Source of the DNA: Cupriavidus neocaledonicus | Lineage (GTDB): Bacteria > Pseudomonadota > Gammaproteobacteria > Burkholderiales > Burkholderiaceae | Assembly (NCBI RefSeq): GCF_000372525.1 | Contig: NZ_AQUR01000082.1 | Location: forward strand, 1-64,000 | Reading direction: 5' to 3' | DNA length: 64,000 nucleotides | Shown: positions 52,083-59,855 of the stretch, one piece after another | Position numbering within the stretch: position 1 is the stretch's first letter | Layout: every line of letters begins with the position of its first letter | Program-made: the position numbers and the translations under genes | The notes under the pieces: generated by a model | Seen by the model: the letters and a program-made list of their open reading frames with translations, nothing else | Told to the model about the DNA's origin: nothing | The model's database searches: none

Positions 52083-53177
52083 ATGAAGCCAGCATGGTCT
52101 TGCCTGAACGACGTCACCATCATCGACGTCAGCCAGTTGCTGCCCGGCCCGCACGCCTGCAGCCTGCTGCGCCAGCTTGGCGCGCAGGTGATCAAGGTCG
52201 AGCAGCCCGGCAGCGGCGACACCGCGCGCCAGCTGGGCGCGCATGTGTACGCGCAGTTCAACCGCGGCAAGCGCTCGGTGGCGCTGGACCTGAAGACCGA
52301 TGCCGGCCGCGGCGCCTTCCTGGACCTGGTGCGCGATGCCGACGCCGTGGTCGAAGGCTTCCGCCCGGGCGTGATGGCGCGCCTGGGACTGGACTATGAC
52401 GCGCTGGCGGCGGTGAATCCGGCCATCGTGCTGTGTTCGGTCTCAGGCTTCGGCCAGACCGGGCCGTACGCCAGCCACGCCGGACACGACCTGAACTACC
52501 TGGCGCTGGCGGGTTACTGGGCCACGCCGGTGCAGGTGCACGATGTGGTCTCGCGCCCGCGCGTGCGGGTGTCGGACTACGCCGCTTCGGGCTACGCGGC
52601 GTTGTCGCTGGCCGTGGCGATCATGAGCGCGCGCCAGCACGGACAGGGACAGCATCTCGATGTCTCGATCCACGATGCCGTGCTGTCGTGGACCGCGCAT
52701 GGCGCGTGGACCGCGCGCGCCCACGAGGATACACCCCGGGCATCGTCCAGCGTGATGCCGGAAAACGATCTGTTCGAAACCCGCGACGGGCGGCACCTGG
52801 CAATGGGCATCCTGGAAAACAAGTTCTGGGACAACCTGTGCGCGGCGCTGGGCGACGCGTTCCCGGCCCTGCGCGATCCGCGCTTCGCCACGCGCGCCGG
52901 GCGTAGCGGTCACAAGGTGGAAGTCAATGACCTGATGGCGGCGGTGTTTCGCACGCGGGATCTGGCGGAATGGGAGGACTTCTTCGCGCCGTTCGATATT
53001 CCGTTCTCGCCGGTGCTGGGGGCTGGTGAACTGTTCGAGGATCCGCATGTGCGGGCGCGCGAGGTGGTGCGGCGGGTTGACGGTGGGATTGCGGTGAATT
53101 TTCCGGTGAAGTTCTCGTTGGGGTTGCCGGAGGGGGAGGATTTTGTGGCCGGGGTGGGAGAACATGATCGGCGGTAG
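52083..53177 (+). CDS. CaiB/BaiF family (class III) CoA-transferase
   Basis: A 364-aa class III CoA-transferase. VIDVSQLLPGPHACSLLRQL at the N-terminus, FRPGVMARLGLDYDALAAVN, then GHDLNYLALAG, in which the Asp is the family's catalytic aspartate (near 136), and DVSIHDAVLSWTAHGAW follow the family pattern. It would transfer CoA between organic acids or act as a racemase/epimerase-type member. Start MKPAWSCLN at 52083. The last 50 codons use many more G/T-ending codons than the rest; see findings. Last gene of the four-gene operon. Confidence 0.88.
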   Translation: MKPAWSCLNDVTIIDVSQLLPGPHACSLLRQLGAQVIKVEQPGSGDTARQLGAHVYAQFNRGKRSVALDLKTDAGRGAFLDLVRDADAVVEGFRPGVMARLGLDYDALAAVNPAIVLCSVSGFGQTGPYASHAGHDLNYLALAGYWATPVQVHDVVSRPRVRVSDYAASGYAALSLAVAIMSARQHGQGQHLDVSIHDAVLSWTAHGAWTARAHEDTPRASSSVMPENDLFETRDGRHLAMGILENKFWDNLCAALGDAFPALRDPRFATRAGRSGHKVEVNDLMAAVFRTRDLAEWEDFFAPFDIPFSPVLGAGELFEDPHVRAREVVRRVDGGIAVNFPVKFSLGLPEGEDFVAGVGEHDRR

Positions 53178-53305
53178 CAGCATTGTCTGCGCTGCGCGTG
53201 CTCCCGAACCCGGGTCTACTGCTCTGGCGCGGAGTGCGTCGCCGCGCTAGCACGCGCTGTCGCGGTCGAATTCTCTGGCTTTCGTGTCCGCCTGCTTTCT
53301 GCCCT

Positions 53306-53321
53306 CTTCCGCTTGCGGAAG
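53306..53321. repeat. REP-like palindrome, degenerate copy 3
   Basis: CTTCCGC-TT-GCGGAAG (53306-53321) with a GCCCT/GATGGGCGG context resembles the palindrome of the elements at 352 and 1154, but the tail is not recognisable. It lies in the spacer between convergent genes, where such elements are usual. Confidence 0.5.
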
Positions 53322-53361
53322 ATGGGCGGAGGTGCGACGGACCTTCCGTGGCCCCGGGGTG

Positions 53362-54273
53362 TCATGGCTTGACCTCGGTCCACCCGGGGCCGGGGTCGAA
53401 GGACCGGATCGCACCGGCCCTTGCCGCGCTGTCCGGACCCAGGTCGCGCTCGTAGACGCGGCCGTCGTGGCTCACCATGAAGCTCTTGATGCCGGTATCC
53501 CCGTACCGCAGCGGCCACGCGATCACGGCAAACCCGCCAAAGAGCTTGCCGTCGACGACGTAGTCATACTGGCCGCCGGGCGCGTGCGGACCCTGCGACG
53601 TCAGCAGCCGGTAGCGATAGCCCTGGTAGCCAGCGCCCGGCGCGCTGCGATGCTCGGCTCTCATGAAGGCGGGACCAAGCGGGCTTTCCGGTTCGCCCGG
53701 CCCGGTTGGCCAGTACAGGCCATCCTTCTTGCCGGGCGAGCTGACCAGCTTCGACGCATAGGCGGTCACGCCGCGGTCCTGGCGCATCCGTTGCGCATAC
53801 TCGTACTGCGCGTCGCGCACGGCGAGCAGGGTCTGCATCACCGCCAGTTCATTGCGGCCGATGCGGCGCAGGCGCATTTCCTCGACGCCGGCACGCGTAT
53901 CGAAATGCCAGCCTTTCGCGGTCTTGACCAGCGGAACCGGCATGGTCCAGCCGTCATTGCCCGCGGCAATGCGGGCGCGGTCCGGGCCGTCGGCGCGAAT
54001 CGCGTGCGACTGGTGCCACGCTTCCAGGAACCTGTAACGGATCTCGGCACCGACCGGCGGGATCAGGTCGGTATAGCGGGCGCCCAGCAGCGCCTTCATG
54101 GCGTCGTCGTCGCTGGTGGCAACCGCTTCGCCGAACGCGTTCATTGCGGCCTCGGGCGTAGCGAAATTCTTCTGCGCGAAAGCCGGCGCCGCCGCCAGGG
54201 CGAGCAGCATCCCCGCCAGGGACAACGCCTGGCGGCAGGGCCATGCCAGGCCCGATCGTTGCGTGCGCTGCAT
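53362..54273 (-). CDS. DUF2950-family exported protein
   Basis: A 303-aa protein. Residues 1-33 form a signal peptide (LSLAGMLLALAAAPAFAQ), followed by FATPEAAMNAFGEAVATSDD, YRYRLLTSQGPHAPGGQYDY and GKLFGGFAVIAWPLRYGDTG, the DUF2950 landmarks. Function unknown; it is usually encoded beside DUF3300, as here with a 15-base gap, so the two may work together in the envelope. Confidence 0.85.
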   Translation of the reverse strand: MQRTQRSGLAWPCRQALSLAGMLLALAAAPAFAQKNFATPEAAMNAFGEAVATSDDDAMKALLGARYTDLIPPVGAEIRYRFLEAWHQSHAIRADGPDRARIAAGNDGWTMPVPLVKTAKGWHFDTRAGVEEMRLRRIGRNELAVMQTLLAVRDAQYEYAQRMRQDRGVTAYASKLVSSPGKKDGLYWPTGPGEPESPLGPAFMRAEHRSAPGAGYQGYRYRLLTSQGPHAPGGQYDYVVDGKLFGGFAVIAWPLRYGDTGIKSFMVSHDGRVYERDLGPDSAARAGAIRSFDPGPGWTEVKP

Positions 54274-54288
54274 ATCGCTGTCCCCTGG

Positions 54289-55749
54289 TCAACGCCGTCC
54301 GCCACCACGGCCACCACCGCCGCGGCCACCGCCGAAGCCCCCGCCGCCACGGCCGCCACCGCCGCTGAAGCCACCGCCACCGTGGCCGCCGCCACTGAAG
54401 CCGCCGCCACGCTGACCGCCACCGTCGCGGAAGGAGGCCGACTGCGTGCTGGCACGGCCCCGGTCGAAATCGCGCTGCGCATTCGCACCGCCGCCTACGC
54501 CCTGAAATGCGTTATCGCGGCCACCGCCGGCGGACCGGTCCGACACGCCGGCACGATCGCCCGGCCCGCCGCGGTCGCCAACCCCGCCGCGGTCGCCAAC
54601 CCCGCCACGGTCGCCAACTCCGCCGCGGTCACCAACCCCTCCACGGTCACCAACCCCGCCGCGGTCGCCAACCCCACCGCGGTCGCCAACCCCACCGCGG
54701 TCGCCAATCCCGCCACGGTCGCCAACCCCGCCACGGTCGCCTCGATTCCCGCCGGCCATGCGGTCGGACACGCCGCCCTCGCGGCCGCGGAATTCGTTGC
54801 GGCGGTTGGCGGCAGCCGCATCACGCCCGCCAAACCGCTCGCTCGTCGCGTTGTCCCGGTACGAAACCCCTTTGCGGTGCGAAGCATCGTGCTGCCATTT
54901 CCCGCCGCCCTGCACCTTGGTGCGGTCGAAATTGCGGTCGATATTGGCGGCCTTGTTGACGTTGATGTTGACGTCGCCTCCGCCCCAGTTGCAGTTGCCA
55001 AAAATGGCGCCCGCAGCCGCCAGTCCGACGCCCCAGGCAAAGCCGGTCATCAGCGCGGCGCCGGGATAGTAAGCGGGATAAGGCGGCCAGTAATACGGCG
55101 GATAGGAAGGATAGCTCCAGGCGCCATACACCACTGTCGGGTTGTAGGCAGGGACGTAGATGACTTCGGGGTTGGCCGGCTCGATCCGCACGATGGTCTG
55201 CGTCGGCGCCGGCGCCGTCGACTGCGCCGACTGTACCGGCGGCGCGGGCGCGGGTTCGACGATGACCTTCTGCTGCTCGTTCGACTTGAGATTGCCGGAT
55301 TGCTGCGCGCGCGCCCGCAGCCGCTGCACGGCGTCGAGCACTTCCTTCTCCTGGCCGATGAAGGCGTCGCCCAGCTTCTGCGTCCAGTCGAGCTTGTCGC
55401 TCATGGGCTCAAGCACCTGCGGGAAAGCCACCAGCGACTTGACGCTGACATCCCAGGGCTGGCTCTCGACCGCCTTCAGCGCAGCATCGCCCTTCACCTT
55501 GGGATTCGCCTTGACCCAGCGTGCCGCCTGCACGATCTCGAGCGGATACGTGGACGCCATCAGCACCTGGGACAGCACCGAGTCGGGATAGAGCGCGATG
55601 GGCGCAACCAGCGCCTCCAGTTCTTCCGGCTTGAACGGTGCCGCCTCGGCTGGCGCGTTCTGCGCATGGACATTGAGCGCCAGCCATGCCAGGCCCGCGC
55701 ACAGGCAGGCGCCGATCCGGCGCCACAGACGCATTCCCCGCCCCTCCAT
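54289..55749 (-). CDS. DUF3300-family envelope protein with Gly-rich repeat tail
   Basis: A 486-aa protein. A signal peptide (residues about 1-28) and the DUF3300 domain (FKPEELEALVAPIALYPDSV, VIYVPAYNPTVVYGAWSYPS) occupy the first 230 residues. After a Gly/Asn-rich stretch comes a tandem array of 11 hexapeptides GDRGGV (near residues 337-402), then a Gly-rich tail to the end. It probably sits in the envelope or outside the membrane. ATG 55749 has AGGGAGA 6 bases upstream. Repeat number is likely to vary between strains. Confidence 0.87.
   Translation of the reverse strand: MEGRGMRLWRRIGACLCAGLAWLALNVHAQNAPAEAAPFKPEELEALVAPIALYPDSVLSQVLMASTYPLEIVQAARWVKANPKVKGDAALKAVESQPWDVSVKSLVAFPQVLEPMSDKLDWTQKLGDAFIGQEKEVLDAVQRLRARAQQSGNLKSNEQQKVIVEPAPAPPVQSAQSTAPAPTQTIVRIEPANPEVIYVPAYNPTVVYGAWSYPSYPPYYWPPYPAYYPGAALMTGFAWGVGLAAAGAIFGNCNWGGGDVNINVNKAANIDRNFDRTKVQGGGKWQHDASHRKGVSYRDNATSERFGGRDAAAANRRNEFRGREGGVSDRMAGGNRGDRGGVGDRGGIGDRGGVGDRGGVGDRGGVGDRGGVGDRGGVGDRGGVGDRGGVGDRGGPGDRAGVSDRSAGGGRDNAFQGVGGGANAQRDFDRGRASTQSASFRDGGGQRGGGFSGGGHGGGGFSGGGGRGGGGFGGGRGGGGRGGGRR
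54544..54741. repeat. 18-bp tandem repeat array (11 units)
   Basis: Eleven consecutive 18-base units, encoding GDRGGV with single substitutions in the second, tenth and eleventh units, inside the DUF3300 gene. Internal units differ only at wobble positions. The multiple-of-three unit keeps the frame when copies are gained or lost. Confidence 0.9.
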
Positions 55750-55964
55750 GGCCGTCTCCCTTGCCCCGTCGCCGGGCGCCTTTACGGGGGCTCGACTTCC
55801 GGCCTGCCGTCCGCGCGGTATCCGCGCCAGGCCGGAAAAAGGTTCAGCAATCACAATGCCTTGCCCCGACAAACTATAGATTCCGGCGACGGCTGCAGAG
55901 TTGAAAAGTTTGTGCAAGTGAATTAGGAAAAACTATCGTCGCTGTCGGGGGCGGCGACGGCTGC

Positions 55965-56004
55965 GAGAGGAGGCCCCGCCCTGCGGCGAAATCCGGGCGG
56001 GGCC
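55965..56004 (-). terminator. GC-rich hairpin after the 60-aa gene
   Basis: GGCCCCGCCC / GGGCGGGGCC (55972-55981 and 55995-56004) with a 13-base loop; on the reverse strand it is followed by TCCTCTC, a weak T-run. It is about 105 bases after the 60-aa gene stop and is probably its terminator. Confidence 0.55.
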
Positions 56005-56109
56005 GGGTGAGATTTACTCGGAGAAAGACCTTTGGGGGGACAGGCGCGCCCGGTGGCCCGTGCCACGCTGCCGCAGCGCGGCGTGTCGCGCACCGGTGCG
56101 GGACAGAGG

Positions 56110-56292
56110 CTATTGCTGGACTGACCAGGATGACTGCCTGCGCAAATCCTCCTGTCCCGGCTGGCGCGGCGGCTTGCCCAGGTCGTCATCGTGCCGGGGC
56201 GGAAGCTGCTCTTCGCTTTCTCGCGAAGGATTGGCCGGCGGCACCTCGGGTACGTTCGGCCCTTCCTCCGGCCGTGGGATCTGATGTGCCAT
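56110..56292 (-). CDS. Small Pro/Glu-rich hypothetical protein (60 aa)
   Basis: MAHQIPRPEEGPNVPEVPPA begins a hydrophilic, proline- and charge-rich protein with no signal or membrane segment, probably disordered. AAGGAGGG lies 5-6 bases before ATG 56292, a strong site that supports a real gene. I recall similar short proteins in Cupriavidus and Burkholderia but no assigned function. Divergent from the DUF883 gene across 327 bases. Confidence 0.6.
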   Translation of the reverse strand: MAHQIPRPEEGPNVPEVPPANPSRESEEQLPPRHDDDLGKPPRQPGQEDLRRQSSWSVQQ

Positions 56293-56619
56293 GATGCCCT
56301 CCTTGCCAAGTACGACACCCTTGACGACGCAACCGCCATGCCAAGCCGCGCAGCGGCGTTTTGTGCGCGCCGGAGATCTTTTGCGCCGCCCCGCTGTGCA
56401 CGCGCACGGCCAACCGCGCAATCTCGGCGCGCAAATCTGGCTGACTTTTGTAATGCGGCACGCGGCCGCGGCTGTAATGGGCTGCGGCGGTGCCGCGTCG
56501 CGGCATGGCGCGGAGGCGGTCGCGCCAACCGCCATCGCCGGGCACGAAAGGTGCACCGCCCTCCGGTGGCGCGCGGGGGCAGCCCTGTGCGCCCGGATAC
56601 TTCAACGCGGAGGCGCACC
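56293..56619. other. Spacer between small gene and DUF883 gene
   Basis: 327 bases, divergent. GC-rich open frames cross it, but none has a ribosome site. No clear promoter boxes or terminators were recognised. Confidence 0.4.
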
Positions 56620-57078
56620 ATGGAACAGACGGAAACGACAAGCACGCCCACCAGCACATCAGGCATGCGCCAGCAGGAGACCCGCATGCCCTCGGCATCG
56701 GGTTCGAATATGAGCAGCAGCGCGCCATGGAGCAGCACGTCGGCACGATCGTCGGGATCGCAGGACCTGGCGCGCGAACTCGACCGGCTGATCGAACGCC
56801 TGCCCACGCTGTCCGGCGAGAACCTCGAACAGGCCAAGGCTGAGTTCGTCGAACTTGCCGCCAGGTCGGGCAGCGCGGCGACCGAACTCGCGGCGAAGTC
56901 CGCGGACGTGGCGCGGCGCGTGAAAGGACGCGTCCAGAGCGAGTGGGAAACCGGCCTCGAGCGCACGGAAACGTTCGTCCACGCCAACCCTGTGCGGGCG
57001 CTGGGGATTGCGCTTGGCGTCGGCGTGGTGTTGGGCGCGCGCTTGTTCGGCGGCTCGCGCCGGCACGACAGCCTCTAG
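56620..57078 (+). CDS. DUF883/ElaB-family membrane-anchored protein
   Basis: A 152-aa protein. A Ser/Thr-rich head (about 1-48) is followed by an amphipathic coiled-coil helix (LARELDRLIERLPTLSGENL through RVKGRVQSEWETGLERTETF) and a C-terminal membrane segment (NPVRALGIALGVGVVLGARL), the ElaB/YqjD plan. Family members anchor ribosomes or stress proteins at the inner membrane in stationary phase. GGAGG precedes ATG 56620. Confidence 0.85.
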   Translation: MEQTETTSTPTSTSGMRQQETRMPSASGSNMSSSAPWSSTSARSSGSQDLARELDRLIERLPTLSGENLEQAKAEFVELAARSGSAATELAAKSADVARRVKGRVQSEWETGLERTETFVHANPVRALGIALGVGVVLGARLFGGSRRHDSL

Positions 57079-57281
57079 ACACCCTGCTGCCAATGCGGCA
57101 CGCCGGGCGGCAGCCAACCAACCGCCCCGGCGTGCGCCGTTGCAAGTCCGTGCCCCCTTGCGCTTACGTGCGTCAACCAACCGACGCGAGGCTTGCCGTC
57201 ATGGACGAGCACACATCCCTGCCTGTACTCTGCCGATATCAATGCGGGTGACCGGCGTCACCATGCCTCGGGGAGGGAGGG

Positions 57282-57971
57282 ATGAACGGCTTTGACAGCA
57301 GCATCATTCACTTCCTGAACCAGTTCTCTTTCCGCTGGCCCATCTTCGACCGCGGGGTGCTGGCCTTTACGCAGTTCTACATGCTGCGGGGCCTGCCCAT
57401 GGTGGCGCTGTTGTGGTGGATCTGGTTCCGCGACGGCACGGACAAGCAACGCGATCGGGAAATCGTGACCGCGACCGTGGTGTCGGGCTTCTGCGCGCTG
57501 CTGCTGGGCCGCATGCTGGCCAACTGGCTGCCGTTTCGCCTGCGGCCCATGGCCAATGCGGAGGTCGGCCTGCAATTTCTGCTGGCCTCGGACGATGGCA
57601 TGCGCACTTGGAGTTCGTTCCCCAGCGACCACGCGATGCTCTGGTGTGCGGTGGCTGCCGGCGTGATGGTGGCGTCCCGGTGGCTTGGCATGCTGGCGCT
57701 GGCGTATGCCGTGCTGCTGATCTCCCTGCCCCGCGTCCTGGTCGGACTGCATTACCCGACCGACGTGATCGCCGGCGCGCTGCTCGGCGTGCTCACCACC
57801 CTTGTGCTGACCCGGCCGCCCTTGCGCGCACGGATTGCGGCGCCCTTCCTGTTCGTGTTCGACCGATACCGGGGCTTGTTCCATGTCGGCATGTTCCTGC
57901 TCAGCTTCGGGCTGATCACCAATTTCGACGAGATCCGCACCGTTGCCTCGTCGCTGATGAAGGTTACCTGA
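57282..57971 (+). CDS. PAP2-family membrane phosphatase
   Basis: A 229-aa integral membrane phosphatase. The PAP2 signature is present: SSFPSDHAMLWCAVAAGVMV (PSDH in place of the usual PSGH) and SLPRVLVGLHYPTDVIAGAL (SLPR-x5-H-x3-D). Substrates of the family are lipid phosphates and undecaprenyl pyrophosphate. GGAGGG lies 4-5 bases before the ATG. Its 3' end overlaps the convergent regulator gene by 8 bases. Confidence 0.88.
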   Translation: MNGFDSSIIHFLNQFSFRWPIFDRGVLAFTQFYMLRGLPMVALLWWIWFRDGTDKQRDREIVTATVVSGFCALLLGRMLANWLPFRLRPMANAEVGLQFLLASDDGMRTWSSFPSDHAMLWCAVAAGVMVASRWLGMLALAYAVLLISLPRVLVGLHYPTDVIAGALLGVLTTLVLTRPPLRARIAAPFLFVFDRYRGLFHVGMFLLSFGLITNFDEIRTVASSLMKVT

Positions 57972-58941
57972 GCCCGTTACGCGGCACCGCTGTTCCGAAC
58001 TGCTTGCGGTAGGCCGATGGCGACACCGCCAGCGCCTGGGTGAAGTGCTGGCGCAGCGAAACCGCCGACCCGAACCCGACCAGCTCGGCCACCAGGTCGA
58101 TGCCCTTGTCGGTCGTCTCCAGCAAGCGGCGCGCGGCGGTCAGCCGGTGGTTCAGCAGCCACTGCGTCACGGTGGTCCCGGTCTTCTCCTTGAAGCGGCG
58201 CGTGAAATTGCGCCGGCTCATGCCTGCTTTCTCGGCCAGCGTGTCCAGTGTCAGCGGCTCGGACAAGTGCGCGATGGCCCAGTCCAGCGTCATGCCGAGC
58301 CGGTCGGCTCCATCCGCCTGCGGCAGCGGGTGCTCGATGTATTGCGCCTGGCCGCCGTGCCGGTGCGGGGCCACCACCATGCGCCGTGCGACGCGGTTGG
58401 CCACCTCGGCGCCATGGTCGCGCCGCACCAGGTGCAGGCAGCAATCCAGCGCGGCCGCGGTGCCGGCCGAGGTCAGGATGGCGCCATCGTCGATATAGAG
58501 CGAATCGCGGTCGAGCCGCACCCGCGGGTAGCGCTGCGCGAAGTCGTCGGCCCAGGCCCAGTGCGTGGCGGCGGTGCGGCCGTCGAGCAGGCCGGCCTCG
58601 GCCACCACGAAGGTGCCCAGGCACAAGCCGGCAATGCGCGCGCCGCGCGCGCTCGCGCACCGGAGCGCATCGAGCAGCGCTGGCGGGGCGGGCTCGGCCG
58701 GATCCCGCCACGCCGGCATGATCACGGTATCGGCCTGCGCCAGCACCGACAGGTCGTGTTCCACCTCGATGCGGAAGCCCGACATGGTGGCAATCAAGCC
58801 CGGCTTCTCGCCGCAGATCAGCAGCCGGTAGCGTGGCACGCCCAGGCGGTCGAGGTCGTCGCCAAAGACGATGCAGGGCACGGAAAGGTGGAAGGGACTG
58901 ATCCCTTCGAAGGCAATCACTGCGACGGTGTGCATCGGCAT
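57964..58941 (-). CDS. GlxA-family AraC-type regulator (DJ-1/PfpI domain)
   Basis: A 325-aa regulator. Residues about 1-175 form a DJ-1/PfpI-like amidotransferase-fold sensor (GLCLGTFVVAEAGLLDGRTA); residues about 215-320 form the AraC helix-turn-helix pair (LDTLAEKAGMSRRNFTRRFK, LVAELVGFGSAVSLRQHFTQ). GlxA-type regulators are often divergent from hydrolase genes, and here the next gene is a cysteine hydrolase. Start MPMHTVAVIAFEG at 58941, with a second ATG at 58935. Confidence 0.88.
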   Translation of the reverse strand: MPMHTVAVIAFEGISPFHLSVPCIVFGDDLDRLGVPRYRLLICGEKPGLIATMSGFRIEVEHDLSVLAQADTVIMPAWRDPAEPAPPALLDALRCASARGARIAGLCLGTFVVAEAGLLDGRTAATHWAWADDFAQRYPRVRLDRDSLYIDDGAILTSAGTAAALDCCLHLVRRDHGAEVANRVARRMVVAPHRHGGQAQYIEHPLPQADGADRLGMTLDWAIAHLSEPLTLDTLAEKAGMSRRNFTRRFKEKTGTTVTQWLLNHRLTAARRLLETTDKGIDLVAELVGFGSAVSLRQHFTQALAVSPSAYRKQFGTAVPRNGLR

Positions 58942-58943
58942 CT

Positions 58944-58985
58944 CGCTGGGTCGGGGGCGCTGGGTCGGGGGCGCTGGGTCTGGGC
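58944..58985. repeat. Short tandem repeat in the regulator upstream region
   Basis: About three copies of GCGCTGGGTCGGGG lie directly upstream of the GlxA-type regulator ATG, the last slightly altered. They may be a slippage-prone stretch affecting the regulator's promoter or leader; no function is shown. Confidence 0.5.
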
Positions 58986-59170
58986 GGATCGGAAGCGGGA
59001 ACGGCATGGCCACGTCGGGCACCGTTTGGCCCGATTCTATCGGATGTTGTCCATCGGGCCACTTCCGGTGCCGGCGGCAGCACCGGAAACTACGCTCCAT
59101 GCCGCGCCTGCGGCCAGCCGGCGGCCGCCAGCGGCGCCGCCCACTTCCTTCCCTGTCGACGAGGACCACC

Positions 59171-59779
59171 ATGCACCATCCGACCCTACGCAAGATCGCC
59201 GGCGCGCCGGCCCGCAGCGCCATCGAAGCCGCCAGCACCGCCGTGCTGGTCATCGATTTCCAGAACGAGTATTTCAGCGGCAAGCTGCCGATTCCCGACG
59301 GCCCGGCCGCCCTTGGCAACGCGCGGCGCCTGGTCGACCACGCCGATGCCGCGGGCATGCCCGTGTTCCACATCCAGCACGTCACCCCGGCGGGCAGCCA
59401 GGTCTTCGCCGAACACGGCGCCACCGTGGCTTTCCACGGCGACCTGCAGCCGGCGCCGCACCACACCGTCGTGCAAAAGACCTCGGTCAGCGTCTTCCCG
59501 ACCACCGACCTGGACCAGCGCCTCAAGGCGGCAGGCATCAAGACCCTGATCATCACCGGCCTGATGACCCACGCCTGCGTCACCGGCGCGGCGCGCGACG
59601 CGGTGCCGCTCGGCTACGGCGTGATCGTCGCGGCGGACGCCTGCGCCACGCGCGACCTCGATACCGCCGCCGGCACGGTGTCGCACCAGGACCTGCACCG
59701 CGCCGCGCTGGCCGCGCTCGACGACGCCTTCGGCGATATCCTGACCACCGAGCAGGTGCTGAAGCTGCCGCTGGCCTGA
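59171..59779 (+). CDS. Cysteine hydrolase, isochorismatase family
   Basis: A 202-aa isochorismatase-like hydrolase with the full catalytic triad: D29 (VLVIDFQNEYF), K103 (VVQKTSVSVF) and C136 (LMTHACVTGAARDA). The Cys points to amide/ureide hydrolysis (nicotinamidase, ureidoacrylate or N-carbamoylsarcosine type) rather than isochorismate. A GAGGA ribosome site lies 5 bases before the ATG. It is divergent from the GlxA-family regulator, a common pairing. Confidence 0.88.
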   Translation: MHHPTLRKIAGAPARSAIEAASTAVLVIDFQNEYFSGKLPIPDGPAALGNARRLVDHADAAGMPVFHIQHVTPAGSQVFAEHGATVAFHGDLQPAPHHTVVQKTSVSVFPTTDLDQRLKAAGIKTLIITGLMTHACVTGAARDAVPLGYGVIVAADACATRDLDTAAGTVSHQDLHRAALAALDDAFGDILTTEQVLKLPLA

Positions 59780-59855
59780 GAACGGCGGCCGCCCCCGGCC
59801 AGCGTTGCTGGTGAACCGGGTGCCCGGAGGAAATGGCCGGGTATCCGGGCGTGGC

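Noticed and set aside
54544-54741. Possible CRISPR-like repeats
   Set aside because: Units are 18 bp and contiguous with no spacers, and they encode an in-frame hexapeptide repeat.
53284-55926. An 880-codon forward frame with PAAVAN-like repeats
   Set aside because: It is the antisense of the DUF3300 tandem repeat and neighbouring genes; the apparent protein repeats are produced by the repeat DNA, not by selection.
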